From the NCBI GenBank assembly GCA_001801885.1, contig MGYU01000090.1, positions 1 to 41,968 of the forward strand: a stretch of 41,968 nt of DNA, given 5' to 3'. Shown here piece by piece: positions 7,909-16,483 of the stretch. Source of the DNA: Gammaproteobacteria bacterium RIFCSPLOWO2_12_47_11 (GTDB lineage Bacteria > Pseudomonadota > Gammaproteobacteria > Eutrophobiales > Eutrophobiaceae). Every line of letters begins with the position of its first letter. Positions within the stretch are counted from its first letter, which is position 1. The translations under genes and the position numbers were made by a program. The notes beneath the pieces are model-generated. The model made no database searches. It worked only from the letters and a program-made list of their open reading frames with translations, and was not told the DNA's origin.

Positions 7909-8096
7909 AATTGGTGATTGGTGATGATGTGCAGGATGCACAAATGCCGCGAGCGCAGGACGACATACAGGGATGTATTAGTGTCGCGAGAAGCAGGATG
8001 CTGGGAGCGACTGCGCAGGAGCGGCGGGTGATTGGCAAAGATTATGTCGATTTTCTTACAAATTACTAATGACTAATCACCAATTACTAATTACTG
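7909..8096. mobile_element. MITE-like element: inverted heptad arrays enclosing AGGATG hairpins
   Basis: The left edge has two heptads ATTGGTG ATTGGTG (7910-7923). The right edge has five related heptads, ATTACTA ATGACTA ATCACCA ATTACTA ATTACTG (8062-8096), in inverted orientation: AATTGGTGAT (7909-7918) is the exact reverse complement of 8076-8085. Inside are TGTGCA/TGCACA with loop GGA (7928-7942) and a nested hairpin CGACA...TGTCG (7961-7986) whose inner stem ATACA/TGTAT has loop GGGA. There is further AGCAGGATGCT-type sequence near 7991-8001. No coding capacity. It occupies most of the 259-bp gap between the dehydrogenase and clpB genes. Confidence 0.65.
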
Positions 8097-8103
8097 TATA
8101 ACA

Positions 8104-8130
8104 CTTGAATACTTTCCTCCCTGCCCATAT
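8104..8130 (+). promoter_or_regulatory. Heat-shock (sigma-32) promoter of clpB
   Basis: CTTGAA (8104-8109) is separated by 13 nt from GCCCATAT (8123-8130), matching the sigma-32 consensus CTTGAA-N13-17-CCCCATNT at all but the first base of the -10 box. It lies about 40 bp before the clpB ATG, where the E. coli clpB heat-shock promoter also maps in principle. It begins 8 bp after the last heptad of the neighbouring repeat element, so the element has not disturbed it. Confidence 0.8.
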
Positions 8131-8167
8131 TTAGTGAATATCTCATTTTATAAAGCAGGTTTCGACA

Positions 8168-10741
8168 ATGCGTTTTGACAAATTAACTTCCAAATTCCAG
8201 ATGGCGCTCGCTGATGCCCAGAGTCTGGCACTCGGCCGTGATCAACAATTCATTGAACCTGCGCATGTAATGATTGCCCTGCTTGATCAGGAAGGCGGCG
8301 GCATGCGCCATGTTTTGACCAAAGCCGGTATCAATAATAATCAGTTCAGAGCGAAGCTTGGACAGGCACTGGACCGCCTGCCGCAGATTCAGGGAGCAGC
8401 TGGCGAGGTACATATCTCGAAAGACCTGGAAAAACTGCTGAATCTCACCGATAAATATGCCCAGAACCGCAAGGACCAATACATCTCCAGTGAACTGTTC
8501 GCACTGGCCGCTCTGGAAGACAAAGGAGAACTGGGCCGGATATTCCGTGAGTCCGGCGCAGAGAAAAAACGCATTGAAGATGCGATTGATTCCATACGCG
8601 GTGGCCAGTCTGTCCAGGACCAAAATGCCGAGGAAAACCGTCAGGCACTGGAAAAATATACCATAGATCTCACTGCCCGCGCCGAACAGGGCAAACTTGA
8701 TCCGGTGATAGGCCGTGATGACGAGATCCGGCGCACCATTCAGGTCCTGCAACGCCGTACCAAGAATAATCCGGTGCTGATTGGCGAACCTGGTGTCGGT
8801 AAAACAGCGATTGTCGAAGGTCTGGCCCAGCGGATTATTAATGGTGAAGTCCCTGAGGCATTGAAACAAAAACGTCTGTTGTCGCTGGATATGGGTGCGC
8901 TGATTGCCGGCGCCAAATTCCGCGGTGAATTTGAAGAACGTCTCAAGGCCGTGCTTAATGATCTGATAAAACAGGAAGGCAAAATCATCCTGTTCATTGA
9001 TGAAGTCCATACTATGGTTGGTGCCGGCAAGGCTGAGGGCGCCATGGACGCCGGGAATATGCTCAAGCCAGCACTGTCCCGCGGTGAATTGCATTGTATC
9101 GGCGCCACAACACTGAATGAATACCGTGACAATATTGAAAAGGATGCTGCACTTGAACGGCGCTTCCAGAAGGTCCTCGTGATTGAACCAAGTATTGAAG
9201 ACACGATTGCCATCCTGCGTGGACTGAAAGAACGTTATGAAGTCCATCATAACGTGCAGATTACCGACCCGGCTATAGTTGCTGCAGCCACGCTCTCATA
9301 TCGTTATATCACTGACCGGCAGTTACCTGACAAGGCCATCGACCTGATAGACGAATCGGCCAGCCGCATATCGATCGAGATCAATTCAAAACCGGAATCC
9401 ATGGATCGCCTCGAACGCCGTTTGATCCAGATGAAAATCGAGCGGGAGGCGTTGAAAAAAGAAACTGATGAGGCATCAAAGAAACGTCTGAAGAACCTTG
9501 AGGAGGAGATAAAAAAAGTAGAACGTGAATTTTCAAATCTGGAGGAAATCTGGGTGGCTGAAAAAGCCACATTGCAGGGCACTCATCACATTAAGGAAAA
9601 GCTTGAACGTGCCCGCATTGAATTTGAAACTGCCAGACGTGCGGGTGATCTGAATCGCATGTCAGAACTGCAATACGGAATTATTCCAGAACTGGAAAAA
9701 CAGCTTAACCAGGCCAGCAAGACCGATATACAGGGCATGAAGTTGCTCAGAAACAAGGTCACAGAAAATGAGATCGCCGAGGTGGTCTCAAAGTGGACCG
9801 GCATACCTGTATCAAAAATGTTGCAGGGTGAACGTGAGAAACTTCTGCAAATGGAAGATTTCCTGCATCAGCGTGTTGTAGGTCAGGATGAGGCCATTAA
9901 GGCGGTTTCTGATGCCATCCGCCGTTCGCGTGCAGGGCTTGCTGATCCGAACCGGCCAAGCGGAGTATTCATGTTTCTGGGGCCAACGGGCGTAGGTAAG
10001 ACAGAACTGTGTAAAACACTGGCTGAATTTCTGTTTGACACTGAAGAAGCCATGGTCCGTGTCGACATGTCTGAATACATGGAAAAACATGCTGTAGCCA
10101 GACTGATAGGTGCACCGCCGGGTTATGTAGGTTTTGAGCAAGGCGGATATCTCACTGAAGCCGTACGCCGCAAACCTTACAGTTTGATATTGCTGGATGA
10201 AGTGGAAAAGGCCCATCCGGATGTATTCAATGTCCTGCTACAGGTATTTGATGACGGCAGACTGACTGATGGACACGGCCGCACAGTAAACTTCCGGAAT
10301 ACGGTTATAGTCATGACATCCAATCTTGGTTCGGATCGTATCCGGGAAATGCCGGCTGGCAGTAATTATGAGATGATGAAAAACACTGTACTTGATGTTG
10401 TTTCAAGTCATTTCCGTCCCGAGTTTATTAACCGTATTGATGATCTTGTGGTATTTCACAGCCTGCGGGATGAACAGGTCAGGGCCATTGCCAACATTCA
10501 GATTAAGCACCTGACAGACCGGCTGTCTGAACAAAATATCTCTATCAATATCACGCCTGCAGCCATGGCCTGGTTGGGGGACGTAGGTTTTGATCCCGTT
10601 TATGGGGCAAGACCCCTGAAACGCGCCATCCAGAACCATGTAGAGACACCTTTGGCCAAGGCCATTTTGGCCGGACAATTCATGCCTGGAGATATTATCA
10701 AGGTCGATCTGGTTAAGGATGGTCTCAAATTCAGCAAATAA
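8168..10741 (+). CDS. clpB: ATP-dependent disaggregase ClpB
   Basis: Hexameric Hsp104-type chaperone that, with DnaK, threads proteins out of aggregates. It is 857 aa, the same as E. coli ClpB. Order: N domain with two Clp_N repeats (about 1-145), first AAA+ module with Walker A GEPGVGKT (206-213) and Walker B LFIDEVHT, coiled-coil M domain (about 410-525, rich in Lys/Glu, beginning near [20 protein letters not shown]), second AAA+ module with Walker A GPTGVGKT (about 605-612) and Walker [21 protein letters not shown] (approximate), then the C-terminal D2-small domain ([13 protein letters not shown]). It is transcribed from a sigma-32 promoter and has CAGGT as a modest Shine-Dalgarno. Monocistronic, with a 171-bp gap to pilB. 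Confidence 0.98.
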   Translation: MRFDKLTSKFQMALADAQSLALGRDQQFIEPAHVMIALLDQEGGGMRHVLTKAGINNNQFRAKLGQALDRLPQIQGAAGEVHISKDLEKLLNLTDKYAQNRKDQYISSELFALAALEDKGELGRIFRESGAEKKRIEDAIDSIRGGQSVQDQNAEENRQALEKYTIDLTARAEQGKLDPVIGRDDEIRRTIQVLQRRTKNNPVLIGEPGVGKTAIVEGLAQRIINGEVPEALKQKRLLSLDMGALIAGAKFRGEFEERLKAVLNDLIKQEGKIILFIDEVHTMVGAGKAEGAMDAGNMLKPALSRGELHCIGATTLNEYRDNIEKDAALERRFQKVLVIEPSIEDTIAILRGLKERYEVHHNVQITDPAIVAAATLSYRYITDRQLPDKAIDLIDESASRISIEINSKPESMDRLERRLIQMKIEREALKKETDEASKKRLKNLEEEIKKVEREFSNLEEIWVAEKATLQGTHHIKEKLERARIEFETARRAGDLNRMSELQYGIIPELEKQLNQASKTDIQGMKLLRNKVTENEIAEVVSKWTGIPVSKMLQGEREKLLQMEDFLHQRVVGQDEAIKAVSDAIRRSRAGLADPNRPSGVFMFLGPTGVGKTELCKTLAEFLFDTEEAMVRVDMSEYMEKHAVARLIGAPPGYVGFEQGGYLTEAVRRKPYSLILLDEVEKAHPDVFNVLLQVFDDGRLTDGHGRTVNFRNTVIVMTSNLGSDRIREMPAGSNYEMMKNTVLDVVSSHFRPEFINRIDDLVVFHSLRDEQVRAIANIQIKHLTDRLSEQNISINITPAAMAWLGDVGFDPVYGARPLKRAIQNHVETPLAKAILAGQFMPGDIIKVDLVKDGLKFSK

Positions 10742-10861
10742 CACGAGAGATACCTGGATATTGTTGCGATGCAGCACAATCTTGATGTTTTATTCATGAG
10801 GCGGGTTAGTATCTTCCGGTAAAACCCCTTTCAAGTGGAAAACTGTTGGTAATTTCCTCCA

Positions 10862-10898
10862 TATAATCTAATATTTAGACGTTAAAGTTTCTAAATAT
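10862..10898 (+). promoter_or_regulatory. pilB upstream region: TATAAT box and 9-bp dyad
   Basis: The clpB-pilB gap (10742-10912) contains TATAAT at 10862-10867 and, immediately after, a dyad ATATTTAGA (10871-10879) / TCTAAATAT (10890-10898) with a 10-nt spacer. If TATAAT is the -10 box, the dyad spans about +1 to +26, an operator-like or leader-hairpin position. It ends 14 nt before the pilB ATG, where no Shine-Dalgarno is visible. No good -35 was found, and no GG-N10-GC sigma-54 motif. Confidence 0.4.
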
Positions 10899-10912
10899 GA
10901 ATAAAAATCACA

Positions 10913-12637
10913 ATGGCAGCGACAACATCTAAAATCCAACTGGGCGGCCTGGCAAGAAAGCTGGTTATGGACGGGCTGCTTGATGAAGCCACAGCCCAAC
11001 AGGCATTTCAAAGCGCATTAAGGGAAAAAACTCCATTTGTTTCCTATCTGGTGACTAACAAGCTTGCTCCCAGCAACAAGATTGCCTTAGCAGCTTCACA
11101 GGAGTTCGGCGTACCTTTACTGGATATCAATGCATTAGAGTTGGATCCTGACATCACCAAACTTATCAAGGAAGACCTGATAAAAAAACATCATTCGTTA
11201 CCTATATTCAAACGCGGGAAACGCCTCAATGTCGCAGTTTCCGATCCAACCAATCTTCAAGCCCTTGATGAGATTAAATTTGCGGTAGGCATGGGCACCG
11301 ATGCCATTCTGGTGGAAGAAGACAAATTAGCCAAGGCCATAGATAAGGCACTGGAAGCTGCAGAAGACGGTTTGGGTAATATGGAAGATGATGATGGGCT
11401 GGAAGGACTGGATGATCTGGATGTTGCTGATGAAAGCACTACCCAGCCACAGGATGATTCTGAGATAGATGATGCGCCGGTCGTACGTTTCGTTAACAAG
11501 GTAATGCTGGACGCTATCAAGAAAGGGGCGTCTGATTTGCATTTCGAACCCTATGAAAAGATATACCGGGTACGTTTCCGCATCGACGGTGTGCTTGAGG
11601 AAGTTGCCAGACCACCGCTCATCCTTTCGCAAAAGATTGCGGCCCGCATCAAGGTCATGTCGCGTCTGGATGTCTCGGAACGGCGTGTCCCCCAGGATGG
11701 GCGTATTAAACTCAAACTCTCCAAGTCCAAATCCATCGATTTTCGCGTCAGTACCTGCCCGACCTTGTTCGGTGAAAAAGCGGTTTTGCGTATCCTGAAT
11801 TCCGATGCTGCCGCATTGCAGATCGACCAGCTGGGATATGAAGATTTCCAGAAAGAACTGTTCCTCAAAAACCTGAATAAACCTTATGGCATGTTTCTGG
11901 TCACCGGTCCCACCGGTAGCGGCAAAACAGTTTCACTCTATTCCGGGATCAATATCCTGAACCAGGCAGACGTTAATATCTCGACCGCAGAGGACCCGGT
12001 TGAAATCAACCTCCCGGGGGTGAACCAGGTGCAGATCGATGAGCGTACCGGCATGACATTTCCCAAGGCATTGAAGGCCTTTCTACGCCAGGACCCGGAC
12101 ATTATCCTGGTTGGGGAAATTCGCGACCTGGAAACAGGCTCCATTGCAGTAAAGGCCGCACAAACCGGACACATGGTGATGTCCACACTCCACACCAATG
12201 ATGGCCCGCAGACCCTGACACGTCTACAGGATATGGGTATACAAGCCTTTGCCGTAGCGACTTCGATCAACCTGATCACCGGACAGCGCCTGTGCCGCAA
12301 ACTACACCCTGATTACAGGGTAAAGATTGATATGCCGAAGGAGGCCATGGTGAAGGAAGGATTCCGCGAAGAATGGATAGAAAAGGGTATCACAATTTAT
12401 GGTGCCGGTGATGGGGGCGCGGAGTGCCCGAGTGGTTACAAGGGTCGTGCCGGTATCTATCAGGTCTTGCCAATCTCAGATGCCATGAAACGGTTGATCA
12501 TTGAAGGGGCCAATGCCGTCCAACTTGCTGATCAGGCCCTTAAAGAAGGCATATGGGATCTACGCACATCAGGATTGAAGAAGGTCGTGGACGGTATCAC
12601 CAGTCTTGCCGAAGTTAACCGCGTAACTATAGAGTAA
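10913..12637 (+). CDS. pilB: Type IV pilus extension ATPase PilB
   Basis: Hexameric secretion-type ATPase that powers pilin polymerisation at the inner membrane. It is 574 aa. The N-terminal GspE/MshEN-type domain occupies about 1-150, followed by a strongly acidic linker (about 151-187). The ATPase domain has SDLHFEPYE, FRIDGVLEEVARPP, Walker A GPTGSGKT (332-339), the Asp box AEDPVE, Walker B IILVGEIRD (about 397-405) and the His box TLHTND. The zinc motif near 461-505, which in PilB/GspE usually has four cysteines, shows only two (Cys461 in RLCRKL and Cys505 in AECPSGYKGR). It heads pilB-pilC-pilD; pilC starts 5 nt after its stop. Confidence 0.95.
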   Translation: MAATTSKIQLGGLARKLVMDGLLDEATAQQAFQSALREKTPFVSYLVTNKLAPSNKIALAASQEFGVPLLDINALELDPDITKLIKEDLIKKHHSLPIFKRGKRLNVAVSDPTNLQALDEIKFAVGMGTDAILVEEDKLAKAIDKALEAAEDGLGNMEDDDGLEGLDDLDVADESTTQPQDDSEIDDAPVVRFVNKVMLDAIKKGASDLHFEPYEKIYRVRFRIDGVLEEVARPPLILSQKIAARIKVMSRLDVSERRVPQDGRIKLKLSKSKSIDFRVSTCPTLFGEKAVLRILNSDAAALQIDQLGYEDFQKELFLKNLNKPYGMFLVTGPTGSGKTVSLYSGINILNQADVNISTAEDPVEINLPGVNQVQIDERTGMTFPKALKAFLRQDPDIILVGEIRDLETGSIAVKAAQTGHMVMSTLHTNDGPQTLTRLQDMGIQAFAVATSINLITGQRLCRKLHPDYRVKIDMPKEAMVKEGFREEWIEKGITIYGAGDGGAECPSGYKGRAGIYQVLPISDAMKRLIIEGANAVQLADQALKEGIWDLRTSGLKKVVDGITSLAEVNRVTIE

Positions 12638-12642
12638 AAATT

Positions 12643-13863
12643 ATGGCTGAAGCTGCAAAATCGGTAATGTATGCATGGGAAGGCACGGACAAACAGGGCA
12701 AGCGTGTCAAAGGCGAAATGACCGGGCAGAGCGATGCATTGGTCAAAGCGGTTTTACGCAGACAGGGAATTAACCCACTTAAAGTCAAGAAAAAACCTAA
12801 ACCCATCCTCGGTGGTGGCCGTGGAAAAAAGATTACACCCAAAGATATCACTGTATTCAGCCGTCAGTTGGCCACCATGATGTCTTCCGGTGTCCCGCTG
12901 GTGCAGGCGTTTGAGATCGTTGGCCGGGGACACGATAATGCCAACATGCAGGACCTGATCCTGGGCATCAAGGCAGATGTAGAAGCGGGCGGGCAACTGA
13001 CTGACGCACTGCGCAAGCGTCCCATGCAATTCAATGCCCTGTACTGCAACCTGGTTGAGGCAGGTGAACATGCCGGTATCCTTGAGGGAATTTTACACAA
13101 GATTGCCAGTTATATGGAAAAGACTGAGGCCCTGAAATCCAAGATCAAGGCCGCACTGTTTTATCCGGCCGCGGTGATTGTGGTTGCATTTGTCATCGTA
13201 ACCATATTGATGATCTTCGTAATCCCGCAATTTCAGGAATTGTTCTCCAGTTTTGGTGCTGATCTGCCTGCACTGACAACAATGATCATCAATATATCCA
13301 AATGGTTCCAGGAATACTGGTGGTTGTTAGGTCTGGGCATAGCCGGTGCCGTGGTAGGATTTCTTGAGGCCAGAAAACGCTCCCAGGCCTTCGGCCATTT
13401 TCTGGACCGGATGTCTCTTAAAATACCCATCATCGGTATGATTCTGGAAAAAGCAGCCATCGCACGCTATGCCAGAACGCTGGAAACCATGTTTGCTGCC
13501 GGTACACCACTGGTAGAGGCCATGAATTCGGTGGCAGGAGCATGTGGTAACATTATATTTTACGAGGCCTGTATAAAAATCAGGGATGAGATTTCTACAG
13601 GTACTCAACTACAGGCAGCTATGCGGGACACCCAGTTATTTCCCAATATGGTGATTCAAATGGTCGCCATTGGTGAGGAATCCGGTGCTATTGACACCAT
13701 GCTCGGGAAAGTGGCTGATTGGTATGAGCAAGAGGTGGATGATGCTGTTGAAGCATTAACCAGCTTGCTGGAACCCATGATTATGGCCTTCCTGGGGGTT
13801 GTTATCGGCGGCCTGGTAATCGGCATGTATCTGCCGATCTTCAAGATGGGTTCTGTTGTCTAG
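12643..13863 (+). CDS. pilC: Type IV pilus inner-membrane platform protein PilC
   Basis: Polytopic inner-membrane protein (T2SSF family) that forms the platform on which PilB acts during pilus assembly. It is 406 aa, the family size. Two T2SSF repeats are visible, each with the family phrase: FSRQLATMMSSGVPLVQAFE (about 72-91) and ARYARTLETMFAAGTPLVEA (about 275-295). Hydrophobic segments are AVIVVAFVIVTILMIFVIPQ, WWLLGLGIAGAVVGFL and the C-terminal MIMAFLGVVIGGLVIGMYLP. QMVAIGEESGAIDTMLGKVA is also typical. It is tightly coupled to pilB (5-nt gap) and is followed by a hairpin before pilD. Confidence 0.95.
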   Translation: MAEAAKSVMYAWEGTDKQGKRVKGEMTGQSDALVKAVLRRQGINPLKVKKKPKPILGGGRGKKITPKDITVFSRQLATMMSSGVPLVQAFEIVGRGHDNANMQDLILGIKADVEAGGQLTDALRKRPMQFNALYCNLVEAGEHAGILEGILHKIASYMEKTEALKSKIKAALFYPAAVIVVAFVIVTILMIFVIPQFQELFSSFGADLPALTTMIINISKWFQEYWWLLGLGIAGAVVGFLEARKRSQAFGHFLDRMSLKIPIIGMILEKAAIARYARTLETMFAAGTPLVEAMNSVAGACGNIIFYEACIKIRDEISTGTQLQAAMRDTQLFPNMVIQMVAIGEESGAIDTMLGKVADWYEQEVDDAVEALTSLLEPMIMAFLGVVIGGLVIGMYLPIFKMGSVV

Positions 13864-13877
13864 GCAATTATCAAACT

Positions 13878-13900
13878 GTTGATCCTGGAACGGGATCAAC
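13878..13900 (+). terminator. Hairpin after pilC, weak terminator or processing site
   Basis: GTTGATCC (13878-13885) pairs with GGATCAAC (13893-13900) over a 7-nt loop, 14 nt after the pilC stop. The downstream sequence reaches TTTTTA only about 11 nt later, so this is not a classical intrinsic terminator. It could reduce pilD transcription relative to pilBC or protect the pilBC mRNA 3' end. Confidence 0.4.
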
Positions 13901-13979
13901 AACTTTAAGATTTTTATAAACAGACCTAACCCCTGCATAAACACATCATCGTGTTATTAATTTAAAAACTATCGTTCAA

Positions 13980-14852
13980 GTGTATCTATCTATTTACTTC
14001 GAAATATATCCAGGTGTCTTTATTTTGTTGATGGCAGTTCTGGGCTTGTTGGTAGGCAGCTTCATTAATGTAGTAATTTACAGATTACCCATCATGATGG
14101 AACGTGAGTGGCGATCACAATGCCAATCATTATTCGGGAATCCGGATGATTTAAACAAATGTCCCGATGAACCATTTAATCTAATTACACCCAGGTCAAG
14201 TTGCCCCCATTGTCATAGTTTGATCAAAGCAATCAACAATATTCCTGTCATCAGTTATTTGTTGCTGAAGGGCAAATGCAGTAATTGCAATAATAAAATT
14301 TCACTGCGTTATCCATTTATTGAACTGCTGACCGGTCTATTCACCGGTTTTATTGCCTGGCATTTTGGTTATAACCTTCAGACATTGTTCGCCGTTATAC
14401 TTACATGGTCACTGATATGTCTAAGCATGATTGATTTCGACCATCAGCTGTTACCTGACGATATCATCCTGCCGTTACTGTGGCTGGGTCTTGCGTGTAA
14501 TATCTTCAATCTGTTTACAGACATTTATTCCAGTTTAATCGGGGCAATGCTTGGTTATGGAATACTCTGGATAATTTTCTTAAGTTTCAAAACACTTACC
14601 GGCAAGGAAGGGATGGGTTATGGTGATTTTAAATTACTCGCCATGTTAGGTGCATGGCTGGGGTGGGAGATGCTGCCTTTAATTGTTCTGCTGTCGTCCA
14701 TGCTTGGGTCTGTTATTGGTGTTTCGCTTATACTCACTGGCAAACAGGGTAGAAGTAAACCCATCCCATTCGGACCTTACCTTGCAGTTGCCGGCTGGAT
14801 TGCACTGATTTGGGGGCAAGAAATCACGGATATTTACCTGAAACTGTTATAG
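13980..14852 (+). CDS. pilD: Prepilin leader peptidase / N-methyltransferase PilD
   Basis: Integral membrane aspartyl protease that cleaves type IV prepilin leaders and methylates the new N-terminus. It is 290 aa. The cytoplasmic loop contains the zinc tetracysteine motif CPHC...CSNC (Cys75, 78, 100, 103). The catalytic aspartates lie in MIDFDHQLLPD (Asp152) and GMGYGDFK (Asp216, the GxGD motif). The N-terminal segment LLVGSFINVVIYRLPIMMEREWR is typical of PilD. The start is a GTG at 13980, chosen because it gives the usual short first membrane segment; no clear Shine-Dalgarno is seen. The coaE ATG follows 6 nt after the stop, giving a pilD-coaE pair as in many gammaproteobacteria. Confidence 0.95.
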   Translation: MYLSIYFEIYPGVFILLMAVLGLLVGSFINVVIYRLPIMMEREWRSQCQSLFGNPDDLNKCPDEPFNLITPRSSCPHCHSLIKAINNIPVISYLLLKGKCSNCNNKISLRYPFIELLTGLFTGFIAWHFGYNLQTLFAVILTWSLICLSMIDFDHQLLPDDIILPLLWLGLACNIFNLFTDIYSSLIGAMLGYGILWIIFLSFKTLTGKEGMGYGDFKLLAMLGAWLGWEMLPLIVLLSSMLGSVIGVSLILTGKQGRSKPIPFGPYLAVAGWIALIWGQEITDIYLKLL

Positions 14853-14858
14853 ACGTTC

Positions 14859-15467
14859 ATGGGAAATATATTACGCATAGGCCTGACTGGTGGCATAGGA
14901 AGCGGGAAAAGTACGGCTTGTATGATTTTTGCTGAACTGGGTGTACCAGTTATTGATGCTGACCAGATTGCACATCAGTTAACCGCCAGAGGAGAGCCAG
15001 CATATCTGGCAATTACCAGATTGTTTGGTGACAAAGTAGTCCGTACGGATGGTGAACTGGACCGGGCCAAGCTCCGAAAAATCGTATTTGAGGATGATAA
15101 CGCCAGACATAAACTGGAAGGCATTTTACATCCATTAATCTATAATGAGATTGATAAACAGGTATCACAACTTAAAAAAAACTATTGCATAATCTGTATA
15201 CCCCTGTTGATTGAAACCGGGGCTACTGGCAAAGTAGACAGAATCCTCGTTATTGATGCTACCGAAGAACAACAGGTTATTCGTGCAAGCCATCGTGACA
15301 GTATTGACAATAAGACAATTACGAAAATTATAAGCGCACAGGTTTCACGAAAAAAACGATTAAGTTTCGCTCATGATATTATCCATAACGACGGTGATAT
15401 TGAATCATTCAAACATCAGATATATAAATTAAATGAAAAATATAAAATTGCTTCCGAAAGTAATTAA
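14859..15467 (+). CDS. coaE: Dephospho-CoA kinase
   Basis: Last step of coenzyme A synthesis: phosphorylation of the 3'-hydroxyl of dephospho-CoA. It is 202 aa, close to 206 in E. coli. The N-terminal P-loop is GLTGGIGSGKST (8-19). The substrate region is VPVIDADQIAHQLT, and the lid/CoA-binding helices include LDRAKLRKIVFEDDNARHKLEGILHP (two parts of one helix pair). IPLLIETG is the Walker-B-like segment, and a family-typical Arg/Lys-rich lid reads SHRDSIDNKTITKI. It is probably co-transcribed with pilD and, after a 53-nt gap, with zapD and yacG. This matches the coaE-zapD-yacG order of E. coli. Confidence 0.95.
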   Translation: MGNILRIGLTGGIGSGKSTACMIFAELGVPVIDADQIAHQLTARGEPAYLAITRLFGDKVVRTDGELDRAKLRKIVFEDDNARHKLEGILHPLIYNEIDKQVSQLKKNYCIICIPLLIETGATGKVDRILVIDATEEQQVIRASHRDSIDNKTITKIISAQVSRKKRLSFAHDIIHNDGDIESFKHQIYKLNEKYKIASESN

Positions 15468-15520
15468 ATCTTATAGATCTGTTTGCCAGGACGATAACCG
15501 GATTTGATAACGGTATTCCT

Positions 15521-16291
15521 GTGCAGATTAGAATCATATATGAACAACCATTGAATGAAAGGATAAGGACTTTTCTGCGGCTTGAACATCTGTTCAAGAT
15601 AACCAACCATCATATAAATAGTTCCAGTGAATGGGATAATCGCGCTGCCATAACAAATCTGCTTAATATAGCGGATATCATGACAAGATCCGATATAAAA
15701 TCAGATTTAATAAAAGAACTTGACCGCCACCTTTCAACATTGAATACTCTGGCAGTTAACCCAAATGTCGATCAGGATCGTTTGGCAAGTATTATTGAGA
15801 ATATTATCAGTATCCTGGATTCCCTCAAAAAACCATCTTGCCAGCCTGGACAAAATATTAAACAGGATGAATTTATTACATCAATAAAACAACGTAATAT
15901 CATTCCAGGAGGTTCATGTAACTTTGATCTCCCAAATTATCACTATTGGTTACATAAGCAGATTGATGACCGTCTGAATGATATCAATCATTGGTATGGC
16001 GATCTGATAATTGTGCATGATGGACTGAAGCTGGCGCTGAATATGATAAGAAACAGCGCTAACCCGGTAACTGAACAAGCACCATCAGGCTTTTTTCAGA
16101 AACCTATTGAATCGAATATATCATGTCAATTAATAAGAATATTCCTTCCCGTGGAAAGTAAGTTATATCCCGAGATTAGTGGCGGCAAGCACCGCTTCAC
16201 AGTAAGATTTATGGAACAATCATCAACAAAATCACGTCCTGTACAAACCCATGATAATGTAGAATTCGAACTCCACTGTTGTATATTATAG
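15521..16291 (+). CDS. zapD: Cell division protein ZapD
   Basis: Cytoplasmic protein that binds FtsZ and bundles its filaments at the Z ring. It is 256 aa (247 in E. coli). The N-terminus IIYEQPLNERIRTFLRLEHL is the family signature, followed by the helical region RAAITNLLNIADIMTRSDIK and the C-terminal beta domain. FDLPNYHYWLHKQ and RLNDINHWYGDL are recognised ZapD phrases. The start is GTG at 15521, with a poor Shine-Dalgarno; the GTG places the conserved motif six residues from the N-terminus, as expected. yacG begins 3 nt after its stop. Its neighbour division cluster is on the opposite strand about 7 kb away, but the co-location of zapD with the secA end of dcw is conserved in E. coli. 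Confidence 0.93.
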   Translation: MQIRIIYEQPLNERIRTFLRLEHLFKITNHHINSSSEWDNRAAITNLLNIADIMTRSDIKSDLIKELDRHLSTLNTLAVNPNVDQDRLASIIENIISILDSLKKPSCQPGQNIKQDEFITSIKQRNIIPGGSCNFDLPNYHYWLHKQIDDRLNDINHWYGDLIIVHDGLKLALNMIRNSANPVTEQAPSGFFQKPIESNISCQLIRIFLPVESKLYPEISGGKHRFTVRFMEQSSTKSRPVQTHDNVEFELHCCIL

Positions 16292-16294
16292 TTA

Positions 16295-16483
16295 ATGCAA
16301 ATCAAATGTCCTCAGTGCGATAAACCAGTTGTATATTCAAGCACAAATCAATGGCGTCCATTTTGTAGTGAACGTTGCAAATTAATCGATTTGGGTGACT
16401 GGATAGATGGGAAAAAACATATATCAGATGATATATCATCCCTGGAAACACAAGTGGATGACGTCAGGGAATCTAAACATTAA
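16295..16483 (+). CDS. yacG: DNA gyrase inhibitor YacG, zinc-binding
   Basis: Small zinc protein that in E. coli binds GyrB and inhibits gyrase. It is 62 aa. The four zinc ligands are in CPQC (Cys5, Cys8) and [15 protein letters not shown], the invariant family motif (FCSxRCxxIDLG). A short acidic tail follows ([13 protein letters not shown]). It starts 3 nt after zapD and is clearly translated with it. Its last 11 nt overlap the 3' end of the convergent Nudix gene. Confidence 0.94.
   Translation: MQIKCPQCDKPVVYSSTNQWRPFCSERCKLIDLGDWIDGKKHISDDISSLETQVDDVRESKH

Noticed and set aside
8183-9250. A 355-codon open frame on the minus strand opposite clpB.
   Set aside because: It lies wholly within the well-conserved clpB coding sequence, matches no family I recognise, and is the usual antisense shadow.
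10742-10861. A sigma-54 promoter for pilB.
   Set aside because: TGGATATTGTTGC near 10753 has only 8 nt between GG and GC instead of 10, and no other match was seen.
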